DNA of 64,000 nt from Melampsora larici-populina 98AG31 (taxonomy: Eukaryota > Basidiomycota > Pucciniomycetes > Pucciniales > Melampsoraceae), in assembly GCF_000204055.1 (NCBI RefSeq), contig NW_006768765.1:2128583-2192582 (forward strand). The letters are read 5' to 3'. Below the pieces are notes generated by a model. It searched no databases, was not told the origin of the DNA, and worked only from the letters and a program-made list of their open reading frames with translations. Positions 11,301 through 23,023 of this stretch are shown here, piece by piece (the stretch's first letter is position 1; the number at the start of each line of letters is the position of its first letter). Made by a program: the position numbers and the translations under genes.

Positions 11301-12516
11301 AAACACAGATATCATTATTTTTAGCAAGGATATTTACAATATTTCAGATGATGTTTAGCAAATTATGTACATAATTCAAAATGTCATTTTAGTTCATTTT
11401 CCCGGCAAAAAAAACAAAATTTGGAACCTACCTATACACATTTAGCACGTCATATTTACTTTGCTAAGTTTAATACCCTTGGGCCTTAATCTAAGCATAT
11501 CATGAGAAACAAAACGAAATGAAAGATCTAAAAGAGCTCAAGAAGAATCAGCATTTATCGGACCATATAAATATAGTATAATTAATTTATTATCTTCATA
11601 CCATAAACTTTGTAACCCAGAAAAAAACTTTGTCTGATCTCTCAAACCGTCAACTTTCTTCATATCCTTCCCTGTCCCAAAGGATATTTTTCATCTCGAT
11701 TGGTTTGATTCATCTTGCAAAGAAACAACTACACCACCAGAGCCAGTTTCACGAAAAAAGGAAATCAAATCTGATTTCTTAAACCGATCTTCACTAACCA
11801 AGCTCATACATATTCCTCATTTACTTTCATAAATATCTGTTTCGTTTACTCTAATACAGTTATAAAAATTGGTTGCTTGCAAACAGAAAGGTAAAAAACA
11901 ATCAATGAATGTGATGATGATGATGAGAGAAGAGAGATGATGATAATGATAAAAACAACAACAAATGCTAATGATTGACTAAAAAAAAGAGTAAACAAAC
12001 ACGCCACACACACACACAAAGAGAACTAAACTAAAAAGAAAAACAAACTATATACATCAAATAAAATAAAATTAATGAAATCAACACGGATTTTATTCAT
12101 CTGTTAAATGATAACCTTTAATCTTTTAGGTTTTTTTTTTCGTTCGGTTCTAGTATAAAAGAAATCTATAATAAAAAGAAAAGGGAAAAAAACAGTCAAA
12201 CAAAAATAAAGAGAAAAAAGATGATAAGAAAAAAAACAGTAGAACAATGTATATCAAACACAAGAGAGAGAGAGAGAGAGATTTTTTTTTCTTTACTAAA
12301 ACATCTAGATTATTTTTAAGAAAAACTTTAAAGACTTCAAAGGATTGAAGAAAATGTGTATTGATTATGTAGAGAACAAGTCCATTTTAAGGTTTTTTGC
12401 TATTTTGATTGGATTTGAAAAAAAAATCACATGCTTGAGAACTGAGAACTGAGAACTGAGAACTGAATGATAAAGACAAAAATTGGATTGATGGATGAAA
12501 TGATGGTGTGTTTGTT
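11301..12516. other. AT-rich 3' region with simple repeats
   Basis: No gene recognised. The stretch includes poly-A and poly-T runs, a (GA)n tract at 12263-12280 and four tandem GAGAACT units at 12437-12464. The distal part is probably the 3' UTR of the Ecl1-like gene. Confidence 0.5.
12437..12466. repeat. GAGAACT x4 tandem repeat
   Basis: Four perfect copies of the heptamer GAGAACT followed by GA, just downstream of the Ecl1-like stop codon. Confidence 0.9.
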
Positions 12517-13425
12517 TCAGATGCAGTAGGTCATGAGACTGATTGATTCAATGGATTCTGATCTTGATCGCATCTTTGGTCTAGGTTCTTCACTGTCAAT
12601 CACAAAGCACACCAAAAATTATCAATATACTGCTCTTAATGATGTAGGTTGGGTAGAAAGCCAAAACTTACTTTTCTTTACGAGAGGTCACAAGGGACTT
12701 CAACCAGTTACTCGAGATTGGCACAGAAGCTCTCCTGATAGGTTCCCAGTGTGATTCCGAGTTCAAGACCGATAAGGTACCTAGAGCTTGACGAAGGGCA
12801 TGCGATGCATGACGACCAGGACCAGAGACAGGTAAAGCGACTGATGAATCTGAAAGTGAAGGACCAGCAAGGGTGGCCTTGATGGATGGAGATGGTGGTG
12901 GTCTAGAAGTGGGTCTAGGAGTTGATCGAGGAGGACGAGTTGGATGATCAGATGTGGAAGAGGCAGATGATGCAGTTGATGGTGGTGATGGTAAGGCCAT
13001 AAGAGAATCGTTGATGAGTGGTGCAAGTGAAGGAATCGCAGATGAATGATGACCCAAAGAGATGATAGAAGAGGCTGTTGATGCCACTGAAGAGTTCACT
13101 TCGAATTGTTGACAGTAAGTAGAACAATAAGCGTGTCCACCCAGACATCTGATTCCACACCTGTATTCAAATTCCGAAGAAATTGTCGATCAGTCAGAGA
13201 AAGAAAGAATAAATCAAGCCGAGCGAAGGAAATCATTATAAGAAGATCTGCATGAATCAGATTTGATTTGTAAGGGATGACTAACATTAAGCAAAAGTCG
13301 CCGAAGAATCCATCTTGATCAGATTCATATTGCACATCCTTATCCTCGGTCTCTAATCCGTGGAAGTCTGGTGATGTTGGAGAGTTGATCATGTTTTCAA
13401 AGTTAACTCCTGACATCTTAGTCAT
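12517..13425 (-). CDS. Ecl1-type zinc-binding lifespan regulator
   Basis: Three exons: 13425-13286, 13160-12672 and 12592-12517 (705 nt, 234 residues). The first splice junction creates a cysteine cluster DFCLMCGIRCLGG..AYCSTYC with Cys45-x2-Cys48 and Cys59-x3-Cys63 plus Cys52, the signature of the fungal Ecl1/2/3 family (Pfam life-span regulatory factor). In fission yeast these small zinc-binding proteins extend chronological lifespan and respond to nutrient or stress signals. The remainder is Ser/Thr/Pro-rich and low in complexity, with a basic RSRSES tail, as in basidiomycete homologues that are longer than yeast Ecl1. The ATG at 13425 is the first in frame after an upstream stretch without a plausible start; an extra 5' exon is possible. 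Confidence 0.75.
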
Positions 13426-13852
13426 GACTGACTTTCTTTCTTGAAGTGGATCCGTTGATGTGTTTGTTGATCGTTGACTGATTGTAGATGTGGAAGATAG
13501 ATGAGAAGTTGAGTTGCAAAGACAAACGCTTTTTGAAGCAAAGTGGTGAACGAGATCTACACTAGGACAAATAGTTGCAGTTTTCAAGGGGCAAAAGGAA
13601 ATTATAAACTAGTGGGATGCAGTGTTGGTATGTTCTATGTGGTGATGATGAAATTCTTCGTTTGACGTTTGACAATGAACATCCAAAGGGTTTAGGATGA
13701 CTAGACCGGTTTAAAAAGGAACTGAGAAATCAAAGGAAGTGGTTGGATTGGATGTTAAGTAAGTAAAAGGATGAAAGAGACACGAAGAAGTTTGTCAAGT
13801 TGGATGAGACAATTTGAGCAACGAATCCAAATTTGGGAGGACTGAAGACTAA

Positions 13853-13872
13853 GATGATGATGATGATGATGA
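13853..13872. repeat. (GAT)n microsatellite
   Basis: Six to seven GAT/TGA triplets immediately upstream of the TATA-like site of the Ecl1-like gene. Confidence 0.8.
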
Positions 13873-13874
13873 AG

Positions 13875-13882
13875 TATTTATA
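13875..13882 (-). promoter_or_regulatory. TATA box for the Ecl1-like gene
   Basis: TATAAATA on the minus strand, 450 bp upstream of the predicted ATG, implying a 5' leader of about 400 nt. Match seen, function inferred. Confidence 0.4.
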
Positions 13883-14402
13883 CTAATGAGTTCTAAATTT
13901 ACTTTATGCGTAGGGTATGGTGAGATTTCTACAAATACCGAACTAAATAGAAAGGGGAGTGAAGGTAACGGAGGAAGGGGATCGATGGGGTGAGAGAGAT
14001 TGAATGAGACACTGGACAGAGACAGAGAGAGAGAGAAAATTATGGTTTAGTATTTAGTCAGTTTTTTAAGAGGGGTGTTTGTCCTTTTTTTTGGGGGAGT
14101 GGTCGTGATCGATTTTGTTTTGGTGATTGAACTTTTACAGAAAGAATGAGTTGGGTTTAGACTTCCTAAAGATCAGATCAAAATGACGAATTCAAAGGAA
14201 AGGAACAAAACGTAAGCTCACGGTCAATCAAAGGTAATCAAAGAAATGGTCAAGTTTAATTCTATAGTCCAGATTAATTCATTCACTCACACACACACCA
14301 GCACCTCAGCTTAGTAGAAAAAAAACCTACCACACAGACACCGGAAAGCTAAACCAGATATAGATATTGAAAACTTAACCAGCGGCTACATAAGTCCGAG
14401 AA

Positions 14403-14438
14403 GCAGAGAGAGAGAAAGAGAGAGAAAGAGAGAGAACA
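14403..14438. repeat. GAGA-rich microsatellite
   Basis: Three GAGAGAGAAA-type units in tandem; purine-only tract within the upstream region of the Ecl1-like gene. Confidence 0.8.
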
Positions 14439-14905
14439 ATGAAAGAGAGAGACCAAGGAAAGACCGGTTGTAAGGTGTGTAAGGTACACATGTACATATC
14501 ACCTCGAACGTTCCTCAAGCTTGAATTGATTGAATTCATGATATCGCCTCAACCGCAGGTAAATCAAGTAAAAAGGAAGTTTTCAAAACACCACCTTGAG
14601 TTTTCTGATCGTCAACCATAGCTACTTATTCACTTCAAATCCTCACAGGCTTCTAACTTCTAAACGTACAATCTATTGAATTTTTAGGGGTACAAAAAAT
14701 CATTGTATAGATCATTTAAATGATAGGTTGGATTTAAACAATTTCTGAGTCAAGTCATACAAGAGGTGAGACACATTTAGACGGGGATAAAGAGTTGATC
14801 AAAAAGAAATTCGGCAATTTCAAGATATGTATTGTAGGAGGTACAAGTAACAAGACGTATAACGCACGCCGATATTCTAGCCGCATGTTTTGTACATGAA
14901 CGTAT

Positions 14906-15071
14906 GGATACACCAATTTGCAAATACATTTGTATTTACAAATCGGTGTATCCGTCTATCAGGATGTCTTCACATACAGACCCAACTCCCGAGCTCGGGT
15001 GATTACCCGAGCCGAGGAGAGGACTCTCCGAACATCCGTATATTAACGGATGTCGGAGAGAATCTCTCGGC
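14906..15071. repeat. Cluster of three inverted repeats
   Basis: Three adjacent potential hairpins: 14906-14953 (GGATACACC..GGTGTATCC with ATTTG/CAAAT extension), 14993-15012 (GCTCGGGT GATT ACCCGAGC), and 15011-15071 (GCCGAG..CTCTCCG.ACATCCGT pairing with ACGGATGT.CGGAGAG..CTCGGC). No coding frame or terminal duplication was found around them. Confidence 0.75.
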
Positions 15072-15144
15072 TGAAAGTGACAATTAGTTAGCATGTTGTT
15101 CATTACCACTGACGCACAAATGCAGATACAAACAAAATAATATA

Positions 15145-16301
15145 CACTACGGTCCAAACTTTAAGGGCAAATATGTCTTCAAAACACCTCCAGTAATGAC
15201 ATTTGAGAAACATGGGACTTACTTAGCAGTGACAAATCTGTTTTGTAATCGTGATGTGGATTTTGTGTTTTTGTAGAAAATATGTAAGGCTGATGTATTT
15301 CTTATCATAATTTGAAAACATATATTCTTGAGGTATCTCAATACCTCACCAGAACATAAACTGCCCCAACGGATTGAAAAGCCTGCACCAAGACCTGAGG
15401 CTTGACTTTGAAAAACCAAGTGATGAAAACCTTTGCTGAATTCGCATCACTAACCTTTCAGCAAAGTCATAGCTTGCTTTTCACATCTGTTCACTCTTTG
15501 ACTCCTTTTTCTTTCTATACGACTTCAGGTAAGACCTCTCTTTCTCTTCATCACCATTCTCCACATATTCAGACCTGTGTTAAGTCGATGAAGTCATGAA
15601 ATATTGGATGCTGACATGTCCCCCATTTCGCATTTCCCATCTCGCTCAATCATTTCCATCGCTCTTGTTTGCAGCGTTTGGTTTGCTTTTGGTCAATAAA
15701 CCTTGTCTCCTGCTTCAGCTCGACCTCATACATAGAAGTTCTAAGTATCACTTCAATTTTTGATTTTTTAGTCACCTAGAATCGGATCAATCGATCAATC
15801 GCGTCGCAATTGCTAGCGAATCAAGCTTCCATTCATTGATACCCTTTCAGTCTGCCTCCTTTATATACACCGATCCATAAAAAGCTGTGGTTCATTTCTT
15901 GTCTCGTTTGTGATCTCCACAAGTTGTATGTACACTCACTTCCCTTGCATGCAAAGATGTAATGCATCCTCATCACCATCTCACCTTGATGAGTTCTTGA
16001 GCCCAAACTCGTGACGAGCCCAGTTCCCCAACGTGCAGGCGGGTGCAGTAACCAATTTTTCAAAAAAATAACCCCATCGGATCGACTCCTTTTTGAACTG
16101 AGTGTATGTTCAGTCAAGGTTTTATAATGTAAGAAAAACATTTCCACGACGATTCCCTGATGTACAACGTACATATTTGAAACTTAATCACGTATGTTTA
16201 CGTTACATTTTTACTGGGGATGTTTTCAACATATGAGGACAACATGCTGGAAACAGGTGATGGAAAACATGTCACGATTACAAATCTTTTGATCCGTAGT
16301 G
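15145..16301. mobile_element. Tc1/mariner-like element, degenerate
   Basis: A 1157-bp unit beginning CACTACGGTCCAAA and ending TTTGATCCGTAGTG, flanked by TA (15143-15144, 16302-16303). Length suits a Tc1/mariner element, but no frame shows DDE motifs; the longest minus-strand frame (15833-16174) is not recognisable. It is decayed or non-autonomous. Confidence 0.65.
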
Positions 16302-16303
16302 TA

Positions 16304-17504
16304 GCTGATTAACGGGGAAAACGTACCTTATCATTTTGCGAGTAAAGAAAGAGAGGAAATTGAAGGGATTACTTTACGGATTCTTGTTGTACATGAGGAA
16401 TTAGTGTTTAGAAAATGAGGCTACGTGAATTGAAAACCACAAGGAAAGAGTGAAGATTTGGTTTAGGAAAAAGATGTGACTCCTGCAATTTACCATTGAT
16501 TTTGTTTTTTTCTGTTAACCTTTGTTGTATAAATCACGGTGCAATTGGTATGACACAGTGATGCTCTGTTCATCCGCGTGAAGCTCGGCAGCGGTGGGTT
16601 TTTATCGGAAACGTTATCAGAAATCAAGTACGCCAACCTCAATTCACCTGTCTTCACATGTTCCATATGCTTACTGACTCACTGTAGTTCTGATGCGACC
16701 CAAAGCAAAGCCCAAAATTTGGTGTTTCTGTATAATTTCTACTCTTTTGTGAGAGCTGTGAAGGAATCGTATTGAGCCACCATTTTGAAAGTACAATCCA
16801 GTTCGCCGTCTCATTCAAACAAACGCAAGTTTATGGTCTAAGTTTTCACTGTGACCAATTTAAGTAGAAAGATATGTTGTCCGACTTACCTTCATACGTT
16901 AAACAAGGAATAAGATCTCAATAACCCTGCTTGGCCTTTGATGCCTATTGATTGGTGCGCTAGCTTCATCACTGAGAGATGGGAGCCGATAGGTTTCCAA
17001 GAAGCTTGTCGGGTCTGCATCCGAAATGTGCTCCTCTAAACTCTTATCTATGAAGCTGAGCTGAGTGATGTTCAAATCTTTTGCATAGCTCTAGATGTTG
17101 ATTTGTCAATGATTGGCCATCCCAAAGTGAGGGTGTAGAACACACACAAGTGTATAAATTAGAGACAGTAAATGCGAGATGACCAACTTGTTGCAGAAAT
17201 TGGATTAATTCTGAGCTTGGTATTGGTCCATTAGACGATGAAGTAGTTGGAAGGTGAACCAGAAAAGTATCCTAAAATTGAACAAAGGCATTAGGAACAT
17301 ATAACAGGTTGGACTAGGTAGAATGAAAACCTACATGTTTTGCTTCATAGACTGCACAAATTGAGGAATGATTCAAAGGTAGACGAGCATAAGGTTCATC
17401 GACCAATTTCATCAATTGATGATCGGGTCAAGCTGGTTCTGAAAACTAATCCACGAAGCAAACAATGAAACCAATATAAATTGATAAGATGCGAGTGTAA
17501 CCCA
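16304..17504. other. Mostly unassigned; possible extra exons on the minus strand
   Basis: Nothing recognised between 16304 and 17100. Between 17440 and 17180 the minus strand reads LMKLVDEPYARLPLNHSSIC, VYEAKH, then after a plausible GTAGGT..TTTTAG intron DTFLVHLPTTSSSNGPIPSS, so the unidentified gene at 17505-18380 may continue here with a frame break. Confidence 0.3.
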
Positions 17505-18380
17505 TCAAGATGATAGCTCTCTTGGCGAGCTCTTGTCTTTCTTGACTTGTGGAGAAATTTCAAGACTTAAAGTCATGAAAGAAGTATTGAATGTTGTCCC
17601 AGCTTCGGCTGAGCCTGAATAATCAAGAGCTTTCATCAGTATCAACTCGATTTAGCATTATGTACGATGATTCAACTTACATGAAGCTGTACTGAGGCCT
17701 GGAAAGTGATATCCTAATTTTTGGAAAAGGAAAGACAAGATAGGAATTTGATTCTCATTACGAATATTGGTAGGGCTTGAGTCAGATATTTCAGAGTTAT
17801 TTTCACTGGTGACTGAGCTTGAACGATTGAGTTTCTTTTGTCTGAGAGTACTTTGAAAACTCGATTGAGAGCTACAAGATAACGGAGTGAACAGAGACCT
17901 TCGTGGTGGTGTGGATGAAGGACGAGATATTGGTGAAGAAAGATGAGATCCAGATGGAGTACCGAGTTGATGAACTTGATCGATTGTTGATATAGCTTTC
18001 CATTCTCGTTGCAATTCTAGACTGAATATACAGATTCAAGTAGTTTGATCAGGTTTTATATAGTCTGAAAGGAAAGGAAAGCAAAGATACTTACCAACTA
18101 ATGCTTTGTTGATAGCATGTAAATCAAACCAATTGATAACATCTTCCTCCATCTTGAATTTCTGAACATGTGTGAATGCTGGTACATCAAGGGTACCAAT
18201 CCAATCCGCTTTGTATAGTGCGGTTGTGGCGAATACGTGGGCGGCGTTTGGGTTGAAGGTAGTCAACAGCGGGCTTGGAACGGCTTGTTGTGCGTGGCTT
18301 GTGGGGTTGTATAGTATTGATACGATGTACGGTGTCTTGAATGTTTTTGCAAAGGTAAACAAATGAAATTGAGCGGACAA
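17505..18380 (-). CDS. Unidentified spliced gene, possibly truncated or decayed
   Basis: Three consistent exons: about 18380-18095, 18016-17681 and 17614-17505, with introns of 78 and 66 nt. The frame reads TPYIVSILYNPTSHAQQAVP and WIGTLDVPAFTHVQKFKMEE, then a Ser/Pro-rich segment (SPISRPSSTPPRRSLFTPLS). I do not recognise the family. The 5' end is unresolved: upstream of 18380 the frame is lost in GC-richer sequence of different character, suggesting an insertion or a missing exon. The 3' stop at 17505-17507 may be premature, since good coding sequence appears downstream in another frame (WDNIQYFFHDFKS, then RQELAKRAIILMGYTRILS). It may be a pseudogene. Confidence 0.4.
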
Positions 18381-18718
18381 GTTGATTGCTCGAAATCAAT
18401 CTCTGGCCCTTGCTCTTTGCGAGAGCAAAGGGACGTCTTGCCCAGCATCGTCCCGAGCTCCCCTGTGTGCATCCCAAATTTTTCAGACAACAAAGCATCA
18501 ATGTGGGTAATTGCCGCTGCCGCATTTCCGTCGCGGTCAATTAGCGGAGCAATAAACTCCTTATTGTCTAGAAAGCGCGGTCAGGCAGAATGATTTGCAG
18601 CCGATTCCCCCCTCGCAAGTGACACTTGTGATCCCCCTCGAGGCAAATTATGTGTGCGACCTTGCGCTTCGATTTGTTCATCCCAATCGGCCGCACACTT
18701 TTGGGTCATTAAAGCCAT
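18371..18718 (-). other. GC-richer segment with unknown coding remains
   Basis: The minus strand holds a 45-codon ORF with ATG at 18718 (MALMTQKCAADWDEQIEAQG..) and a second open frame starting near 18565 (EFIAPLIDRDGNAAAAITHI, LLSEKFGMHTGELGTMLGKT). Both look like coding sequence but are in different frames and match nothing I know. Higher GC and CpG than the flanks suggests different origin, perhaps a multicopy gene family or transposon fragment. Confidence 0.3.
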
Positions 18719-19893
18719 TTTGAACACTAAACAAAACGCCGCGGTGCCTATTAGCCCTCAGGTTTGTGTTTGCATTGCACAGCGATGCCTTTGCAACAAA
18801 GAGCATTGAAAGCGAGAAATGAGACATATGATGCTCTTGCATTTCTACATCACTTCATTGGGCACACCCATCAGTCTGTTTTGCGGCTTCCTCCTCAGCA
18901 AATAAGCAAACTTCACGACTGCGAGCCAATGTTTGCCGACGGGGAATATTAATTTGGCGCCGCTTCGCGGTGCTCGGGTAAGTGCAAAGCCTGTGTCATG
19001 GATCCAGTGTCCGACATGCATGAAATGCTCAAATTTGCTGATCATGACGCGGTGTCATGGTCATTGTCAAATGGACGGATTGGTTCAAATTATTTGAAAT
19101 CCGTTCTGCCCAAAACTGTATTTCCAATCTTCATCTCTGGCGCATCCATACAGAGATCTGCATTAGTTCTTTTGAAACATGCGGGTAGAATAGTTTCAGG
19201 CCGTATAACGACCGGTTGATTGTTTGATTTGTAACTACCAATTTCTTTCCACAGCATTTCATGCATGAAAATTGGAAATCCACCCATTATGGTTATAAAT
19301 CTTAAATAACTTTTCAATTGTTATTGTCTACAATCTTGAACGGAAACTCGAGGAATTCCTTAAGACCTCCTAAGACTTGTTCAATTGTATTTAAAAGGAC
19401 TAACAACCAAATAGTACTGTGCCTCGGAGGTCGGGAACTTAAAATAACGCCTCTTAAACCTCCATGCCCCAGACATCTATTCAGATCGGTGTCAACTATG
19501 GACAGATAAGTCTGTGGAAGGTGGAGTTCCACCGAGATTATGTACATCGGGAGTCCGGGACCCCAAAGACAAGAGAGAGAGGAACTCGAGAGCAAGAGTT
19601 AGAAAGTCTACAAATGTGAAATGTGAAAATGTGTGATGAGGGTAGTTGTCAAGTTGATGCTTGTACACCATACGAAAGTCACGACTTTTTCTCTTGGTCT
19701 GCCTCTCTCTTGTATGTGTATGTATCATCATTTTGCCTGAAGAGTTTTAAGAATAGACCATTCTCGCGAGATTTTAGGGTCATCATCGCCACAATAAGTT
19801 TATTATGAATGATTACATAGGTAGACTATGTATGAACAAAACTAGACAAACTGGACAAAAGGTTCGAATAGTTCGAATGAATTGATGATCTTA
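18719..19893. other. Unassigned sequence
   Basis: Short open frames on both strands (for example 18785-18952 plus and 18845-19045 minus) overlap each other and have no recognisable features. No complete element boundaries found. Confidence 0.3.
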
Positions 19894-19895
19894 TA

Positions 19896-20156
19896 CAGCC
19901 CTTTGCAGAATTGATGACTTTGGAAAAAGAGAAAACGCTTGAGTTTTCAAAAAAAACCTGCGAGTTTTTTTCAAAAACTGAGCGAGTTTTTCAAAAACTG
20001 AGCGAGCTCTTTCTCTTGTAGAATTACTGAGCCAGGTTTCCAAAAAAACTCACTGACTTTTTGAAAAACTCAGCAGTTTTTTGACAATACTCGGCCACTT
20101 TTCGAAAAAACTCGAGGTTTTTTTCCCTTCAAAGTCATCAATTATGCAAAGGGCTG
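19896..20156. mobile_element. 261-bp TA-flanked MITE
   Basis: Ends CAGCCCTTTGCA.AATTGATG and its inverted copy pair over 27 bp with one mismatch; TA lies on both sides (19894-19895, 20157-20158). The interior carries repeated AAAACT(G)AGCGAGTTTTT-like units on both strands, giving extra self-complementarity. No coding capacity. Confidence 0.8.
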
Positions 20157-20158
20157 TA

Positions 20159-22225
20159 GGATCTCACATATTTGATGTTGAACTTGTTTCTTGGCACGGT
20201 TTAGGGGTCAATATTTAAGTAGTAGACATCACATAAGCTAGTCTTAAAAGTCAAAACTACATATGGTGGTAGCACGATAGGTTTACTTTCATACCCCTTT
20301 TCAAAAAACTTTAAATCAATTTTCCTCATCTTTTAGGCTCTTCATTTTGCCTAATCAATTTATGAGAGCTATCAGATTTGGTAAAGAGAGCTAAAGAGAG
20401 TCTAAAGAAAGTGAAGAATTATCAGACCCTTTCCACTTCATCAATCTAATGACTTCATCAATCTAATAGAGACCAGGCGCAGATTTGTGGCTCATGTTAC
20501 TACTAAAAAGTCGTTATGGTACTCGTTTTACAGGATTTTTCACGGTTTCACTTCTGGAAGTGGTCACTTGATCGCTTTCATACGTCGTGCACAGCCCGAT
20601 TGAACAAACATCGTCGAGCCTCACATAGTTTCAGTGAGGCTCGACGTCATCTACGCAGCCGATGATGCGGGTCTACGCAGCTCTTGGCTTTCGCACCGAG
20701 CCTGATCTTTTATTAGTGATGGAATAAGAAGTGCCATTTCTATTCGTTTTTTGCAATCACTATTTCTGATGTTTTGCAAGCATCCTGCCGTTCCGCTGTG
20801 AGAAAATCAGTCTATTCGACGTTTTGGACTGTTCCAAAGTGCCCATCTTCCGTGCTAAGATGAGATTTGGACCAGATTACACAGATGATAGATATGGGAT
20901 TGGACTATAGAGATCTGTGAAAGCAGAATTCCATTAAAGCAGATATCTGTGAAAGATGTGGTATACGAATAAACGGCAAGGGTTATATGCGTGATCTCTT
21001 GGGCCATTTATCTTTCCTGCAATTACCCCACATCCATATTTTATCACTATTGAGCTTTTAGTGGTGAGTGATTTACTTGTTTTTGGGTCTGTATGTCAAT
21101 TCATTGCAAAGGCGGCCACTCAATCACATTGTATGTATATATGTAGTAGCTAGTGAACAATTTCTTTGCAAGTAGGACCTATAGTCAGTTACAACTCCCA
21201 TTATTCGATGCGATAGGCGTGGCTAATCCAGGATTTTTTCATTCGGCCAAAATTATAAATATCTTTACCTAGAAACAGTATAGGGTTGGCTTGCATGTAG
21301 TCAAGTTTGTGTTGATGAGGAGAGGTAGAGGGGAGAGTCGTAGCAATCGGGTTTGGTATGACCAGTCCCAGGCCGAGATGTCCAAGGGCGAGACATCTCA
21401 ATAATCGGGCATGGCATTAGATAGGTAAGGGAGTGACATCCACAAGGATAGTTTACCTTTCCTGTTGATCACAAAGTCAAAATCCACTCTGGATAGTAAC
21501 GAAGCGCAAAACCTGCGCCTGGTCCTTAATGAACAGTTTCTCTCCTCTTCTTGGTATACCCCCCCTCCACGTGAAGAGCCCACTCCCACACATACATCAA
21601 ATCCCACGTGGATATGAAACTTGATGTGTCTTTTCTACCCGGTCGCCACGCATGATGGCTAATGATGATCACAATATGCACTAAGATCGGCCGGGGTTTG
21701 ATAATTCTCAAAGCGATTCCAAACAATGAGGACCCTGGAAATCTTCCAGATCACGAAAGCTCGGATCCCGGAGAACTATGACAATGGTAAACAGGCTTTT
21801 ACATCTCGAACACCTGGAATTAAATTCATCTCTGCCATTCGGCTTTATGAATGCTTGAGCCTTGGTCCTTGGATCTCTTACCCCTCAAAAACAAAGTCAA
21901 TGGAAGTGAATGTCAAAACAAAGTGAAAGGTAACAAAGAATAATAATACATAAGTTGGTATGTAAAATTGGTGCGAGACATCACCATGTTACTCACGAAG
22001 ATACAAATTAAGACCTGCAAGTGTGGCTGGGCTAAAAGTTTGCAATGAACAAACATGCCTCCAACAAACATCACCTCCCAGGTGACTAGCAAAGACCCAA
22101 ACAATAATCATGTAATATATATAAAAATAAAACAACGTAGACTTTTTCAAATGAATATTTTTGATTTTCTCTGCAGCTGAAATACAACATTTTTTTACGT
22201 GGATACATAGACACTTTTGTTTTAC
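20159..22225. other. Long intergenic stretch without recognisable genes
   Basis: No supported coding frame. The only distinct structure is the hairpin at 20612-20646. Short frames near 21200-21720 on the minus strand lack family features. Confidence 0.4.
20612..20646. repeat. 13-bp perfect-stem hairpin
   Basis: CGTCGAGCCTCAC and its exact reverse complement GTGAGGCTCGACG are separated by 9 nt. GC-rich for this region; function unknown. Confidence 0.8.
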
Positions 22226-22519
22226 TTAGAGCACCCGCACTCGTTTGTGGTACGTTTCGGTAACTTTTGTGGTACCGACCTGTACGGTAAGTTAAAATTT
22301 ACTAATTATGTACAATTATCACACTCGTGTCCAGTATCTGCCATGTATCATTAGTTACTTCACCTATACTGTACAAAACCCACAGCGGTGAAAAGTTTGT
22401 AAATTTGTAAAACACAGAAGTAAGACTAGTAAATTTTGCGATCCAGAATGCCAGAAAGCACATTTTTCTCAAGACACCTCAAAAGAACAAGAGAATTTTT
22501 CAGGGAGGAGCTCGCATAG

Positions 22520-22705
22520 TGGAGTCAAGATTCAAGTTCAGATGATAATTCAGATCAAGACAATGAAAATGAACGACCAAAGAAAAAAATGGTACATAGG
22601 GATAGAGAAGCAGCAAATGCCCAACTTTTTGCCGACTACCTCTCCCCAAACCCAGCATATGACGAAGAGACTTTCTACCGCTTCGGGGAGCTCGTTCGAT
22701 CTTAG
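22520..22705 (+). pseudogene. Harbinger transposase N-terminal fragment
   Basis: The frame reads an acidic stretch (QDSSSDDNSDQDNENERPKK) followed by HRDREAANAQLFADYLSPNP and AYDEETFYRFGELVRS before a stop. The HRDREAA..L..DYF...P.Y.E.TF pattern is the start of DDE_Tnp_4 transposases of the PIF/Harbinger group. The catalytic DDE region is absent, so it is inactive. Confidence 0.65.
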
Positions 22706-22799
22706 CGTAGCAACTAGAAAACTTAAGTGTGGAGGTTCGGAGAGAGTTCCAGCTTCAAGAAACAACAATGAGCCATTGTATATGACTCAGTAGACAACA

Positions 22800-23023
22800 T
22801 ACTCAACTCACCAGGTTTGGACTTGCTCCCAATCACGTTGATGGAGGTCAATCTTTGAGTTGAAGTGATCGGCAACCTTCTTGAAGAGCATCTCGGAGGA
22901 TTGATTAGTTCCTATCTCCGGTTCGGAAGAGACATGTATCCAAGACATGGCCAATTGCTGCTCTTCTTTTGGTGTCCAGTTCGGAGCGCGTGGCTTGCAA
23001 GATTTCGATTCTTTGGGTTCCAT
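22800..23023 (-). pseudogene. Harbinger Myb-like (NAM-type) protein fragment
   Basis: From an ATG at 23023 the frame reads KPRAPNWTPKEEQQLAMSWI, then EIGTNQSSEMLFKKVADHFN and EQVQT, ending at a probable GTGAGT donor. W-T-x-E-E..L..W, G-x-x-Q and F..F are hallmarks of the Myb/SANT-like accessory protein that helps Harbinger transposases bind their ends. The downstream exon is not found. Confidence 0.65.

Noticed and set aside
12781..13026. Leu/His-rich open frame
   Set aside because: It is an out-of-frame shadow of the Ser/Pro-rich second exon of the Ecl1-like gene.
16578..16775. 65-codon plus-strand frame
   Set aside because: No start context, splice partners or motifs; consistent with chance.
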